The notes: generated by a model not told the origin, from the letters alone. A DNA stretch of 64,000 nt from Pseudaquabacterium terrae (GCF_013266755.1 NZ_JABRWJ010000001.1:186001-250000), one strand, 5' to 3'; shown: positions 1-10,500, numbered from the stretch's first letter. Numbers and translations: made by a program.

Positions 1-1680
1 TACCTGTTCGGCTACGCGACCGTGCTGCTGGTCTCGCTGCACCTGGTGTTCAACCTGCCGCTGGTATGGCGCTGGCTGCGGCGCCCGACCGCCACGGCGC
101 CGGCCGATGCCGCAGTGCGGGCCACCGCGCCTGCCCCGGCGCGCCGCGGTGCGCTGGCGCTGGCCGGCGCGGCGCTGGCGGCCGGCGTGGCCTTCGTGCT
201 CGGGTTGCGTCATGGCCGCAGCGAGCTGCGGCTCGACGGCCCGGCGGGCGGCGGCAGCGCCCCCGCCGCCGCGGGCGACGACGCGCTGGCGCTGGTCGAG
301 CGCTTCCACGCCTTCTCGTCGCATTCGCGCAGCGGCGTGCTGCTGCGCGCACCCAGCGTCGACTGGGGCGATCCACCCGCCCCTTTCAAGCGTTATGCGA
401 ACGCGCCGCAGCGCCCACTGCCCCCGCCGCGGGCCGGCACGGGCGCGCCGTTCGACGTCGCGGCGCTCGGCACGCTGCTGTGGCACGTGGCCGGCGTCAC
501 CGCCGAGCGCGGCACGCTGAAGCTGCGCGCGTCGCCCTCGTCGGGGGCCCTCTTCTCGACCGAGCTCTACGTCGTCGCGCACGCGGTGCCCGGGCTCGAT
601 GCGGGCCTGTGGCACTACGACGCCGAGCGCCATGCGCTGGAGCGCCTGGCGCCGGCGCCGCCGGTCGACGCGGCCCTCGGCGCCCCCGGAGACACGATGC
701 TGCACGGCGCCGCGGCGCTGGTGCTGGCCAGTGCGCTGTTCCGCCGCAGCGGCCACAAGTACCGCGACCGCACCTACCGCTACGTGCTGGCCGACCTCGG
801 CCACGCGCTGGAGAACCTGGTGCAGGCGGCCGCCGCATTCGGCCTGCGCGCCGACTTCGTGCGCCGCTTCGACGAGGCGCAAGCGGCAGCGACGCTGGGG
901 CTCGACGAAGCCGAGGAAGGCGTGCTGGCGCTGCTGGCGCTGCAGGACGGCGTGCGGCCGGCGCCGCCGCCGCTCGCGCCGTCCGCGCGGCCGTGGCGGA
1001 CGCCGCCGCTGCCGGCCGCGCAGGCGGAGCGGCTGGGTGTCACCGGCGCGCTGCACCGCGCGACCTCGCTGCGCGCGGCGCCGGCCCCGGCAGCCGCAGC
1101 GGCCGATCCACCGCCTGGCCCGGCGCGCGTGCCAGCGCTGCGGCCCGCCGTGCTGGCACTGATCGCGCAGCGCCGTTCGGTGCGGCGCTACGCGGCAACA
1201 CCGATAGCCCGTGAAGTGCTCGTCAGCGTCCTGAACGGCCTCGGCGCGCAAGCGCCCTGGTCAGCGGCCGTGCGCATCGACGTGGTCGTGCACGCGGTCG
1301 GCGGCCTCCAGCCCGGCGCCTACCGGGTCGACTCAGCCACGCAGCGGCTGCAGCCGCGCCGCGTGCCCGCCGCGCTGCGCGAGGCCGCGCGCGCCGCGGC
1401 GCTCGACCAGGACGTGATCGGCGACGCCGCGGTGGTCTTCGTGCTGTCGATCGAGCGCGCCGCCTTCGCCGCCGACCCCGCCGGCGCGGCGCGCGGCTAC
1501 CGCCATGCCTTCCTCGAAGCCGGGCGGATCGGCGAACGGCTGTACCTCGAAGCGCAGGCGCGCGGCCTCGGCGCCTGCGCGGTCGGCGCGTTCTACGACA
1601 CCGAGGCCGCCGCGCTGGTCGCGCTCGATCCGGCGCGCGAATGGATCGTGCACTTCGCAGCGCTCGGCGTTCCGGCGTGA
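1..1680 (+). CDS. SagB/ThcOx-type nitroreductase-fold protein, 5' partial
   Basis: The frame is open from the first base, so the N-terminus lies outside the window. The visible protein begins with the end of a membrane helix resembling the last helix of a DUF4405-type module. A second hydrophobic segment follows (about residues 48-66 of the visible part), then two nitroreductase-like halves. The first (about residues 150-320) contains the run typical of SagB/ThcOx dehydrogenases that precedes a GLDEAEEG segment. The second (about 385-559) starts with IAQRRSVRRY and ends with GLGACAVGAFYD. Known relatives are FMN oxidoreductases, some acting on azole peptides. No peptide-modification genes are visible here, so the substrate is unknown. 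A membrane anchor on this fold is less usual. The stop at 1678-1680 is convergent with the methyltransferase gene beginning at 1682. Confidence 0.7.
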   Translation, partial: YLFGYATVLLVSLHLVFNLPLVWRWLRRPTATAPADAAVRATAPAPARRGALALAGAALAAGVAFVLGLRHGRSELRLDGPAGGGSAPAAAGDDALALVERFHAFSSHSRSGVLLRAPSVDWGDPPAPFKRYANAPQRPLPPPRAGTGAPFDVAALGTLLWHVAGVTAERGTLKLRASPSSGALFSTELYVVAHAVPGLDAGLWHYDAERHALERLAPAPPVDAALGAPGDTMLHGAAALVLASALFRRSGHKYRDRTYRYVLADLGHALENLVQAAAAFGLRADFVRRFDEAQAAATLGLDEAEEGVLALLALQDGVRPAPPPLAPSARPWRTPPLPAAQAERLGVTGALHRATSLRAAPAPAAAAADPPPGPARVPALRPAVLALIAQRRSVRRYAATPIAREVLVSVLNGLGAQAPWSAAVRIDVVVHAVGGLQPGAYRVDSATQRLQPRRVPAALREAARAAALDQDVIGDAAVVFVLSIERAAFAADPAGAARGYRHAFLEAGRIGERLYLEAQARGLGACAVGAFYDTEAAALVALDPAREWIVHFAALGVPA

Positions 1681-1681
1681 T

Positions 1682-2455
1682 TCAAGCCCACGGCGATTCG
1701 GGCTTCTCCGCCACCACCAGCGTGCGCGGCCGTGCGACCGACAGCGGCGCACCGTCGAAGCCGCCAAAGGCTTGCAGCACGCGGAAACCGTGCGCCATCA
1801 GCAGCGCGCGCAGCTCGGTGTAGGCATACAGCCGCACCGAGAACACGGTCTCGCGCATCCGGCCCCCGCGCAGGCAAGTCCGGCGGTCGGTCAGCCGGCC
1901 CGATTCGATGTCGAAGTGGAAGCGGTCGATCATCATGTCGCCGCCGTCGCGCTCGACGATGTTCACCGCCGGCGCGCGCAGCATGTACTCTCGCGTGCGC
2001 ACGTCGAGCAGCAGCCGGCCACCGGGGCGCAGCGCGGCGAGCGCGTTGTCGATGATGCGGCCGTGCTGGAGGTCGTCGTCGTAGCCGAAGGCATCGAACA
2101 GGCACGCCGCGCCGTCGAAGCCCGGCGTCACCTCGAAGCGCCGCAGGTCGGCGAGCTGGAATTCACTCGCCAGGCCGTCGCGCGCGGCCTCGGCGCGGGC
2201 CTGCTCGATGAACCCCGGCACGATGTCGAGGCCCAGCGGCCGATGGCCGCGCCGCGCCAGCTCGTTGCTGTGGCGGCCGTGGCCGCAGCCGAGGTCGAGC
2301 ACGCGGCTCGCGGGCTGCAGCGCGAGCGAGCGCTCGATGAAGCTGCACTGCGCCGCCGTCTGCTCGTCGGCCAGCGTCTGCGCCATGAAGTACAGGTACT
2401 CGTCGGCATCGAAGAGCGCGGCGATGTCGGTCGGCGGGGCGGCAGCGGGCGTCAT
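1682..2455 (-). CDS. Class I SAM-dependent methyltransferase
   Basis: 257 residues. Motif I is clear at about residues 51-60 (VLDLGCGHGR), followed by an acidic residue at the end of strand 2 (GLDIV), as in Rossmann-fold AdoMet methyltransferases. The C-terminal half has the beta-rich insert common in small-molecule methyltransferases of the Methyltransf_25/11 group. The substrate cannot be read from the sequence. The gene ends one base from the convergent nitroreductase gene. Upstream on the same strand lies a small basic protein gene. I see no partner genes that suggest a pathway. Confidence 0.75.
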   Translation of the reverse strand: MTPAAAPPTDIAALFDADEYLYFMAQTLADEQTAAQCSFIERSLALQPASRVLDLGCGHGRHSNELARRGHRPLGLDIVPGFIEQARAEAARDGLASEFQLADLRRFEVTPGFDGAACLFDAFGYDDDLQHGRIIDNALAALRPGGRLLLDVRTREYMLRAPAVNIVERDGGDMMIDRFHFDIESGRLTDRRTCLRGGRMRETVFSVRLYAYTELRALLMAHGFRVLQAFGGFDGAPLSVARPRTLVVAEKPESPWA

Positions 2456-2494
2456 GCGCCCGACGATAGCGCGGCCGCGGCGGGGCCGGTGCGC

Positions 2495-2692
2495 TCAGCG
2501 CTTGCCGCGCCTGGCCGGCGCCGAGCGCCGCTGCGCCGCGCCGGCGCGCTCGGTGCTGCCCTCCTCGCTCGGGATGTCGCGTTCGCTGCGCAGCTCGGGC
2601 TCCTCGTCGTCGAGGATCTCGGATCGCGGCATCGGGCTTTGCAGCGGCGGCTGGGCCGGCGCGTCGGTGGGGCGAGTGGGCTTGCGGCTCAT
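2495..2692 (-). CDS. Small charged hypothetical protein
   Basis: 65 residues, rich in Pro, Arg, Glu and Ala, with no membrane segment or cysteine and a low-complexity, probably disordered composition. The central part (PRSEILDDEEPELRSERD) is acidic and the end is basic. Support for it being real is a good Shine-Dalgarno sequence (AAGGTG) about seven bases before the ATG, and its place between two convincing genes on the same strand as the methyltransferase. I do not recognise a family and no function is proposed. Confidence 0.45.
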   Translation of the reverse strand: MSRKPTRPTDAPAQPPLQSPMPRSEILDDEEPELRSERDIPSEEGSTERAGAAQRRSAPARRGKR

Positions 2693-2815
2693 GGGGTTTC
2701 ACCTTGCAGCTGACTGAAGTCCTTGGGCCGCGGCAATCGCCGTGCCCTGCTCGATCGTTATGCGCCGACCCTTCAGCGGGGCCGGCCGCGCTGATCCTTC
2801 CGCTACAGTGGCCCG

Positions 2816-4180
2816 ATGCGCGCAGCGAGCATCGGGCTCATGGTGGCGGTGGGGATGATGGCGACCCGTGCCTGGGCCGCCGATCCGCCACCGCTCTCGG
2901 TCGCCGCGCCGGGCTTTCCGACCAGCTTCGTGCTCGACCAGTTCGCCGCCCGCAGCGCCTTCTTCGACGCCAAGGCCACCGGCGGCTCGTCGCTGGTGGC
3001 ATCGAAGGCGGTGCGCGAGCTGCAGCTGATGATCACCAACGTGCGCACCGAGCTGCGCGGCGTGGCCGACGACCGCTGGGACAAGCTGTCGGCCGAGCGC
3101 CAATCGCTGCTGCGCGCGCTCGATCGCCAGCTGCTCGCGCTGCCCGACCCGGCCGCCGACCGCGGGCGCATCGAGGCGCCGGTGGCGCTCGACGTCGACA
3201 AGGCGCTGAAGGCCCTGCCCTTCGACGCCGCGACCCCGGTGCTGCGCCGCATCGACGGCGCGACGCAGTACTACCGCACCGACGGCAGCTACCGCCTGAC
3301 GATCACCACCAACCTGCCGGCCGCGGGCGCGCAGGGCTACGCCGTGACCCTCGCCGGCCAACCCGCACCGCCGGCCTGGCTCGCGGTGCAGCCGCCCGAC
3401 CGGCTGACGCTGACGATCCCCGCCGCGGCACTGGCCAACAACTTCGCCGACCGTGCGCTGACCCACCTGCCGCTGGAGCTGACCGCGCTGATGCCGGCCG
3501 GCTCGTGGAAGTTCTGGCAATCGAACACCGCGCAGGTGCGCTATCCGATCAGCCTCGCGCTGTTCCCACGCAAGCCGCTGTCCTATACGCTGAAGGAAGC
3601 GGCCACGGCAACCGCCGTCGACGCCACGCGAACGCTGCTGACGCAGTCCACGCCGCAGGCCATTCCCGGCTGCGGCCACGCCGGCTGCGAGCGTGACCAC
3701 AGCGTCTGCCGCGAGGTGCCCGCCGGCGCCAAGCCGCTGGAGACGATCAACTACACCGACAGCGTGGGGCCGGGTGCCGACGGCAGCGGCTGGACCGGCG
3801 CCGTGATGCCGGCGCCGAACGGCTTCTGCGCGTTCTACAAGCAGAAGTCGCCGGCGACCGAGCGGCGGGTCGGCTTCGACATCCGCTACAACCCGGTGGC
3901 CGCCGAGCCCGCGCTGACCGAGCGCAAGCTCAAGCCGCTGCAGCCGGACAAGCCGGGCGACCCACCGGCCGATGCCGACGCGCTGGAGATAGCGCGCGCT
4001 TACGCGGCCGAGCTGTCACCGGGCATGCTGTCGTACACGCTGGTGCTGACGGCGTTCACCGGGCAGACTTTCGCCGCCGGCAGTGCCGGCGCGGCACCGA
4101 GCCCGTTGCTGAAGGCCGGGCCGCCGGAGCGTTCGGCCGAGCGCATCCGGCTGCCGGTGCGCTTCAGCCTGCCGTGGTAA
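2816..4180 (+). CDS. Exported protein of unknown function
   Basis: 454 residues with a clear Sec signal peptide (about residues 1-21, cleavage after TRAWA). No further membrane segment is visible, so the protein is probably periplasmic or secreted. A small cysteine cluster (CGHAGCERDHSVC) lies at about residues 286-298. The flanking regions are beta-like and proline-rich. I do not recognise a family. Its stop is 35 bases before the DUF1080 lipoprotein gene, on the same strand, so the two may be co-transcribed. Confidence 0.7.
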   Translation: MRAASIGLMVAVGMMATRAWAADPPPLSVAAPGFPTSFVLDQFAARSAFFDAKATGGSSLVASKAVRELQLMITNVRTELRGVADDRWDKLSAERQSLLRALDRQLLALPDPAADRGRIEAPVALDVDKALKALPFDAATPVLRRIDGATQYYRTDGSYRLTITTNLPAAGAQGYAVTLAGQPAPPAWLAVQPPDRLTLTIPAAALANNFADRALTHLPLELTALMPAGSWKFWQSNTAQVRYPISLALFPRKPLSYTLKEAATATAVDATRTLLTQSTPQAIPGCGHAGCERDHSVCREVPAGAKPLETINYTDSVGPGADGSGWTGAVMPAPNGFCAFYKQKSPATERRVGFDIRYNPVAAEPALTERKLKPLQPDKPGDPPADADALEIARAYAAELSPGMLSYTLVLTAFTGQTFAAGSAGAAPSPLLKAGPPERSAERIRLPVRFSLPW

Positions 4181-4215
4181 CCATTCCGTTCCCACCGACA
4201 ACCCAGGAGTAAGCG

Positions 4216-4818
4216 ATGAAGTCCTCGTCCCTGCGCTTGTTGTGCACCGTGGCCGCCGTGGCCGGCACCTTGAGCGCTTGCGCCACGGGCGGCGGCGGCG
4301 CAGGCTGGACCACGCTGGTCGACGGCACGCAAGGCCTGGACAACTTCAACCGCGTGGGCGAAGCCAACTGGACCGCCGCCGACGGCGCGATCCAGGCCAG
4401 CCAGGGCGGACAGACGGCGGCCTACCTGGTGTCGAAGAGCAGCTACCAGGACTTCCGCATGCGCGTCGAGTTCTGGTCCAGTGACGACGCCAACAGCGGC
4501 ATCTTCGTGCGCTGCCAGGAGCCCGGCCGCATCAACGACGAGAACTGCTACGAGGCCAACATCTTCGACCAGCGGCCGGACCCGAGCTACGGTACCGGCG
4601 CGATCGTCAAGGTGGCCAAGGTGCCGCCGCCGATGCCGAAGGCGGGCGGCAAGTGGAACACCTACGAGATCAGCGCACAGGGCAAGCGCCTGGTGCTGGT
4701 GCTCAATGGCGAGAAGACGGTCGACATCGAGGACAGCAAGTTCGCCAGCGGGCCGTTCGCGCTGCAGTGGGGCCGGGGCACGATCAGATTCCGCAAGGTG
4801 CAGATACAGCCCTTGTGA
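4216..4818 (+). CDS. DUF1080 (3-keto-disaccharide hydrolase-like) lipoprotein
   Basis: 200 residues. The N-terminus is a lipoprotein signal with lipobox LSAC and acceptor Cys22. The body matches the DUF1080 pattern: a concanavalin-like sandwich opening with WTTLVDG...LDNFNRVG and W(T)AADGAIQ, and later NSGIFVRCQ and KWNTYEISAQG. Some members of this family act on 3-keto-glycosides and many are simply sugar-binding or uncharacterised. A consensus ribosome site (AGGAG) precedes the ATG. The product should sit in the outer or inner membrane facing the periplasm. The substrate is unknown. Confidence 0.8.
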   Translation: MKSSSLRLLCTVAAVAGTLSACATGGGGAGWTTLVDGTQGLDNFNRVGEANWTAADGAIQASQGGQTAAYLVSKSSYQDFRMRVEFWSSDDANSGIFVRCQEPGRINDENCYEANIFDQRPDPSYGTGAIVKVAKVPPPMPKAGGKWNTYEISAQGKRLVLVLNGEKTVDIEDSKFASGPFALQWGRGTIRFRKVQIQPL

Positions 4819-4923
4819 CGGGGGCGCGCTGTCGGCCGGTTCCTACGTCGTCTTCGGAGCGGGCCGACGCCGCTTGGGCTGCGTGCGGGACTGAAATGGC
4901 AACGTACTCCGCATGGAGGTCCT

Positions 4924-5373
4924 ATGCGCACGCCTACATTACGCACCGTGGCCGCGGCGCTGTTCGCCGTCTTCGCCGGCCTGTGCGCCACGGCCGTCGC
5001 TGCACGCACCGCTGCGCCGGCTGAATTCGCCGCGATGGACGCCGACCGCGACGGCCGCCTGACACCGGCCGAGCACGCCGCGGCGGCCGCGAAGATGTTC
5101 GCCGCGATGGACGCCAACCACGATCAACGGATCACCGCCGCCGAGATGCAGGCGGCCACCAAGCGCCTGACCGGCCGCGCGCCGCGGGCGAAGGACCTGT
5201 CGGCGGCCGAGAAGATCAAGGTCATCGACACCGACGGCGACGGCGTGCTGAGCGCCGCCGAGCATGCCGGCGGATCGCGCTCGATGTTCGTGGCGATGGA
5301 CACCGACAAGGACGGCTATCTGAGCCGGGGCGAGTTCGTGGCGGGGCATGCGCAGATGTTGAAGAAGGGCTGA
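4924..5373 (+). CDS. Exported EF-hand calcium-binding protein
   Basis: 149 residues with a signal peptide (about 1-27). Four EF-hand loops can be read: DADRDGRLTPAE (39-50), DANHDQRITAAE (63-74), DTDGDGVLSAAE (102-113) and DTDKDGYLSRGE (126-137). All except the second keep acidic or polar residues at positions 1, 3, 5, 9 and 12. The second has Gln at position 6, where Gly is usual. The protein is predicted to bind calcium in the periplasm. It lies 4 bases before the ChaN-like gene on the same strand, so co-expression is likely. Confidence 0.85.
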   Translation: MRTPTLRTVAAALFAVFAGLCATAVAARTAAPAEFAAMDADRDGRLTPAEHAAAAAKMFAAMDANHDQRITAAEMQAATKRLTGRAPRAKDLSAAEKIKVIDTDGDGVLSAAEHAGGSRSMFVAMDTDKDGYLSRGEFVAGHAQMLKKG

Positions 5374-5377
5374 GTCG

Positions 5378-6172
5378 TTGATCCGCCGCGGCGCGCTCGC
5401 CACGCTGTGGTCATGGGCTGCCGGCTGTGCAATCGCACCGCCGGCCGACCTCGACCTGCGCGGCGCGCCGCCGCTGCTGCTGCTCGGCGAAGTGCACGAC
5501 AACGCCGCGCAGCATGCGCTGCGGGCCCGCGCACTCGCTGCACTGCTGACGAATGGCGCGCGGCCGGCGCTGTTGATGGAGCAGTTCGATCGCGAGCAGC
5601 AGGCCGCGCTCGATGCGGCCGCCGCGGCGCCGCATGCGACACCGGCGACATTGATCTCCGCCGCCGGGCGGGGCGGCTGGCACTGGCCGCACTACGAGCC
5701 GGTGCTCGCGCTGGCCCTCGCGCATGCATTGCCGATCGTCGCCGCCAATGTCTCGCGCAGCGATGCGCGGCGCATCATCGCCGAGGGCCTCTCCGCGCAC
5801 GGGTTCGATGCCGCGGTTCCGGAGGACCTGATGGCCCTGCAGGTCGCGGCGATCGTCCGCGGCCATTGCGGCCATCTCGACGCCGCGGGCGCGCGCCGGC
5901 TCGCGCCGGCGCAGATCGCGCGCGACCAGTTCATGGCGCGCCAGTTGACGGTGCATGCGGCGCGCGGCGCCGTGCTGCTGGCCGGCAACGGCCACGTGCG
6001 CAGCGATGCCGGCGTGCCGCGCTGGCTGGCACCGGCGCAGCGCGAGCGCAGCCTGGCGATCGGCCTGCTCGAGCACGGCGACGAGACCGCGGGCCGCTTC
6101 GACCGCGCGCTGCACACGCCACCCCAGCCGCGGCCGGATCCCTGCGCCGCGATGGCGCCCGCGACACGCTGA
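5378..6172 (+). CDS. ChaN-family lipoprotein (haem/iron-linked)
   Basis: 264 residues. The family signature is LLLGEVHDN at about residues 34-42. A second conserved His lies in the GNGHVRSDAG segment near residue 207, which fits the ChaN fold (haem-binding lipoproteins such as Campylobacter ChaN). The start is taken at a TTG four bases after the EF-hand stop. This gives a short signal with Cys17 (AAGC) as a possible lipid acceptor. The first ATG in the frame lies inside the conserved domain, so a non-ATG start is needed. A haem or iron role is inferred from the family only. Confidence 0.7.
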   Translation: MIRRGALATLWSWAAGCAIAPPADLDLRGAPPLLLLGEVHDNAAQHALRARALAALLTNGARPALLMEQFDREQQAALDAAAAAPHATPATLISAAGRGGWHWPHYEPVLALALAHALPIVAANVSRSDARRIIAEGLSAHGFDAAVPEDLMALQVAAIVRGHCGHLDAAGARRLAPAQIARDQFMARQLTVHAARGAVLLAGNGHVRSDAGVPRWLAPAQRERSLAIGLLEHGDETAGRFDRALHTPPQPRPDPCAAMAPATR

Positions 6173-6218
6173 GGCCGGGCTGAAGCAGCCTTGCGCACCG
6201 CATCCCGCCTCGGCCGGA

Positions 6219-6833
6219 TCAGGACCGGTCGACGCGCAGGAAGACCAGCATCAGGTTGTTGGCAGGCATGTCGAAGCGCTGCTCGAAGGTCAGGCCCGCC
6301 GCGCCGGCCTCGGCCACCACGTCGGCCAGCCGCCGCAGGCCCCAGGCCGGATGGCGCGCGCGCAGATCGGCATCGAAGGCCAGGTTGCTCGGGGCGGTGG
6401 GCTCGCCGTCGACGATGAAGGGGCCGTAGAGCAGCAAGCGGCCGCCGGCCGTCAGCACCCGCGCGGCGCCACGCATCAACGCCGCGCAGGTCGGCCAGGG
6501 CGCGATGTGAATCATGTTCGCGCAGTACACGGCGTCGAAGCCTTGCAGCGACGACGGCCAGGGCTGGGCCAGCACGTCCAGGTGCAGGGGCGCGGCCACG
6601 TTGGCCAGCGCTGCACAGCGCGCGGCGATGGCTGGCAGCGCGGCCGCGTCGGCGTCGGTCGGCTGCCACTGCCACGCGGGGTGAGCGGCCGCGAAGTGCG
6701 CAGCGTGCTGGCCGGTGCCGCAGGCCACCTCGAGCACCGTCGCCGCCGGCGGCAGCACGCGGCGCAGGACGTCGAGGATCGGTTGCCGGTTGCGCTCGGC
6801 GGCGGGGCTGAACGGCAGGTCGGGCTGGTGCAT
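6219..6833 (-). CDS. DUF938 SAM-dependent methyltransferase-like protein
   Basis: 204 residues. The start ([12 protein letters not shown]) and the AdoMet motif ([16 protein letters not shown], about residues 33-48) match the DUF938 family of class I methyltransferase folds. The later segment [15 protein letters not shown] is also typical. The substrate is not established for the family. It is separated by about 20 bases from the upstream GFA-like gene on the same strand, and the two may form a transcription unit. Confidence 0.8.
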   Translation of the reverse strand: MHQPDLPFSPAAERNRQPILDVLRRVLPPAATVLEVACGTGQHAAHFAAAHPAWQWQPTDADAAALPAIAARCAALANVAAPLHLDVLAQPWPSSLQGFDAVYCANMIHIAPWPTCAALMRGAARVLTAGGRLLLYGPFIVDGEPTAPSNLAFDADLRARHPAWGLRRLADVVAEAGAAGLTFEQRFDMPANNLMLVFLRVDRS

Positions 6834-6854
6834 GTCAGGAGTCTCCGATCCAGC

Positions 6855-7484
6855 TCAAGCGCGGACACGGTCGCGCGCACGCAGCGCATCGCGCTCGGCG
6901 GTGCTCAACACCCGCGGCGTCACGACCGGGCGGCCAGCCGCGTCGAAGAACGGCGTCGGCGACTGCCTGCCGGCCAGGCGCGAGCGCAGCAGGAAGGCGG
7001 CCGTGCGAGCGATCGTGCGCAGCGACGCCGTCGGCTCCGCGAACGCCGACACGTCGCCGAGCGCCCGGCGGCCGTTCACGTGCGTGGCCGGGCCGAACGC
7101 CGCGTCGGCCTGCCCTGCATCGATGTCGAGGCAGGCGCGCAGCATGCCGACGAAGGGCCAGCCGGCGCCGGCGAGCGTATTGCCGATCGGCGTGCGGCAG
7201 CAGCTGCTGTGCCAGCGCAGCATGCCCTTGTCCGACAGGCGCAGGCAGGCGATGCGCTCGCGGCCGGCATCGATCACCACGCGCGCCGGCGCGGTCTGCC
7301 AGAGGGCCGAGCCGCCGAAGCGGTCGAGCAGGTCGTCGCGCTCGATCGCGCGCAGGTAGGCGCGGCAATCGTCGCAGTAGCAGATCACGTGCAGGCCGGC
7401 GCGGCGACGTGCTGCCAACGACGTATCGACGCGTCCACGAACGGCGCCGCAGCGGCAGCGCAAGGCGACGGAGTCGGGGGTCAT
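6855..7484 (-). CDS. DUF6151 / GFA-like zinc-binding protein
   Basis: 209 residues. Cysteine motifs resemble the glutathione-dependent formaldehyde-activating enzyme fold: CRCG (C10, C12), CYCDDC (C35, C37, C40) and SSCCRTPIGN further on. GFA enzymes bind two zinc ions through such cysteines. The region after about residue 120 is longer than classical GFA and fits the DUF6151 group. It is on the same strand as the DUF938 gene. A role in small-molecule or thiol chemistry is inference. Confidence 0.7.
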   Translation of the reverse strand: MTPDSVALRCRCGAVRGRVDTSLAARRRAGLHVICYCDDCRAYLRAIERDDLLDRFGGSALWQTAPARVVIDAGRERIACLRLSDKGMLRWHSSCCRTPIGNTLAGAGWPFVGMLRACLDIDAGQADAAFGPATHVNGRRALGDVSAFAEPTASLRTIARTAAFLLRSRLAGRQSPTPFFDAAGRPVVTPRVLSTAERDALRARDRVRA

Positions 7485-7517
7485 CGTGGTGGTGAGAAGT
7501 AACGAAGGGACCGCACT

Positions 7518-10500
7518 CTACGTCGACTCGGCGCGCGCCAGCAGCACCGGGTCCTCGCCGGCGCCGGCGGCGCGCAGTTGAGCAAGCGCCTGCGCACCGA
7601 GCCGCTGCTCCAGCTGCTCGCACAGCACGCGCAAACGCTGCGCGCGCGCGACCGAGGGCACCGCCTGCGCCGCCTGCTGCAGCGCATCCATCGCGCCGAG
7701 CAGCCGTGCGCTGCGCTCGGGCGCTGCGTGCGCATGCAGCGCGGCCTGCGTCTGCAACGATGCGGCCAGCGCCGCCGGGTTGTTCAGCTCCAGCCGCAGC
7801 GCGAGGCTCTCGTCGGCGTGGCGCATGGCGCTGTCGCGCTGGCCTTCCTGCAGTGCCACGTGCGCCAGGTGGTCGAGCTGGTCGGCGATCGCGCCCTTGT
7901 CGCCGGCCTGGCGCAGCACGGTCAGCGCTTGCTCGAAGTGCCGGCGCGCCTGGCCCAGGTCGCCACTGGCCAGCGCGCAGCGGCCAAGGCCATCGCGGGC
8001 GTAGGCGGCCGACCAGTGGTCGCCCAGCGACGAGAAGATGTTCAGCGACGACTCGAACAAGGCCTGCGCCTGCGCGCCCTCGCCGTGCCTTTGCTCCAGC
8101 TCGGCCAGGCTCAGCAGCCCATTGGCGAGGTCGACCGGCCGCTTCGAGGCGCGGTGGAAATCGAGCGCCGCGACCAGGTGCTGGCGCGCGCCGGCGATGT
8201 CACCCATGTCGTTGAGCACCATGCCGAGGTTGTTGTGCGCCTTCGCGCGGCCGGCCAGGTCGCCGAGCTCGGTGCAGACCTCGAGCGCCTCGGCGAAACG
8301 CTGGCGTGCGGCCGGCAGCTCGCCGCTGAGCACCGCCACCGAGCCGAGGCCGCCGAGCAGCCGGCCTTCGAGCGCGCGGTCGCCCGCCGCGTGCGCCAGC
8401 GGGAGGCCGCGCTCGAACCAGGTGCGGGCGAGCGCATGGCGACCGAGGAACATGGCGATGCGCCCGGCCGGCTGCAGCAGTTCGGCGAGCGCGGCGCCGT
8501 CGGGCGGGTCCTGCGCGACCAGGCGTTCCAGCCGCGCCACGCCGTCGGCGAGCAGGCCGTGCGCGAACCAGTAGTCGGCCAGCGCCTTCGCGCCGGGCAG
8601 GCCGATGTCAAACCAGCGCCGCTGGATCGCCGCATCGAGCGCAGCGCGCGCGTTGTCGTGTTCGAGCTGCAGCCGCGTTTCGGCCTGCGCATGACCGTCG
8701 CCGTGCAGCTGATCGATGATCACCGCGTACATCCCGAGGTAGAAGTCGGCATGCCGGCGCTGCAGCTGCGCCGTCTCGCCGAAGCCATCGAGCTTCTCGG
8801 CCGCGTACTGGCGCATCGTCTCGAGCAGCCGGTAGCGCATCTCGCCGCCACGCTCGATCGCCACCAGCAGCGACTTGTCGACCAGGCCGGCCAGGCCGTC
8901 GAGCACGTCGAGCGCGGCCCCGGGGTCGTCCGGCAGCACGCCTTCGGCCGCTTCGAGCGAGAAGTCGCCGGCGAAGATCGCCAGCCGCGCGAAGAGACGC
9001 CGCTCGCCATCGTCGAGCAGCTCCCAGCTCCAGTCGATCAATGCGCGCAGCGTCTGCTGGCGCGGCAGCAGCGTGCGCTGGCCGCCGGTCAGCAGCTTGA
9101 AGACATCGGCCAGCCGCGCGGCGATCTGCTGCGGCGTCAGCACCTTGATGCGGGCCGCGGCGAGCTCGATCGCCAGCGGAATGCCGTCGAGCCGCCGGCA
9201 GACCTGCGCGACCGCGGCAGCGTTGTCTGCGTTGAGCACGAAGCCGGGCCGGGCGACCGCGGCACGCTCGGTGAACAGGCGCAGCGCGTCGACCTGCGCC
9301 AGCTCGGCCGGGCTGGCGCCCTCGTCGCCGGTGGCCAGCGGCGGTACGCCGAAGGTCTGTTCGCCCGGCACGCCGAGCGCCTGCCGGCTGGTGGCCAGCA
9401 GGCGCACCCGCTCGCAGCCGCTGACGATGCGCCGCGCGACCGCGGCGGCGGCATCGATCAGGTGCTCGCAGTTGTCGAGCAGCAGCAGCGCTTCTCGGGG
9501 GCGCAGGTGCTCGATCAGCCGGTCGGCGATGGCCGCGCCGCCTTCATCGCGCACGCCCAGCGCTGCCGCCAGCGCATCGAGCACCGCTGCTTCGCCGCCG
9601 GCCGCATCGGCGGCCAGCGCTGCCAGCTCGACCAGCCAGACGCCGTCGGCGAAGCCCGCCGCCGAGCGGCGCGCGACGTGCAGCGACAGCCGTGTCTTGC
9701 CGGTGCCGCCAGGGCCCGTCAGCGTGACCAGGCGCGCGCGCTGCAGCAGCTCGCCGACCGCGGCGGTCTCGGCTTCGCGGCCGATGAAGGAAGTCGGATC
9801 GAGCGCGAGGTTGCCGGCCACGCGTGCGGGCGGCGCCGCGGCCTCGCCATTCACCGCGACGCCGGTGCGCGCGCCACCGTCGAGCAGCGCCTGCAGGTCG
9901 TGCAGCAATGCGGCGGCATTTGCGGGGCGATCGGCCGGGTCCTTCGCGCAGGCCCGCTGCAGCAGCGCGACCAGCGCCTCGGGTGCGTCGGGCGCGAAAT
10001 GGCGCGGATCGGGCAGCGGCTTGTTCAGGTGGCCGTACAGCACCCCCGCCATGTGCGGCGCGGCGAACGGCGCCTGGCCCGTCAGCAGGTGAAAACCGCT
10101 GCAGCCGAGCGCATACAGGTCCGACAAGGGCGTTGCCGCATCGCCCATGCACTGCTCGGGCGACAGGTAGGCGGGCGTGCCGAGGATGCTGCCGGCCTGC
10201 GTCAGCTCCGACGGTGCGGCATGCAGCCGCGCCAGGCCGAAGTCGACCAGCTTGACCTGCCCTGCCGCGTTGCGCATCAGGTTCGAGGGCTTGATGTCGC
10301 GATGCACCAGACCGGCCGCATGCGCCGCGGCCAGGCCGGCCGCCGCATCACGCAGCGCGATCACCACCTCGCGCCACGGCAGCGCGCCGTGCTGGCGCAC
10401 CGCCTGGCCGAGGTCGCCGCCGTCGAGCCACTCCATCACGATGAAGGTCAGGCCGTCCTGTCGACCGACCTGGTAGACCAGCGCGACGTTCGGATGGATC

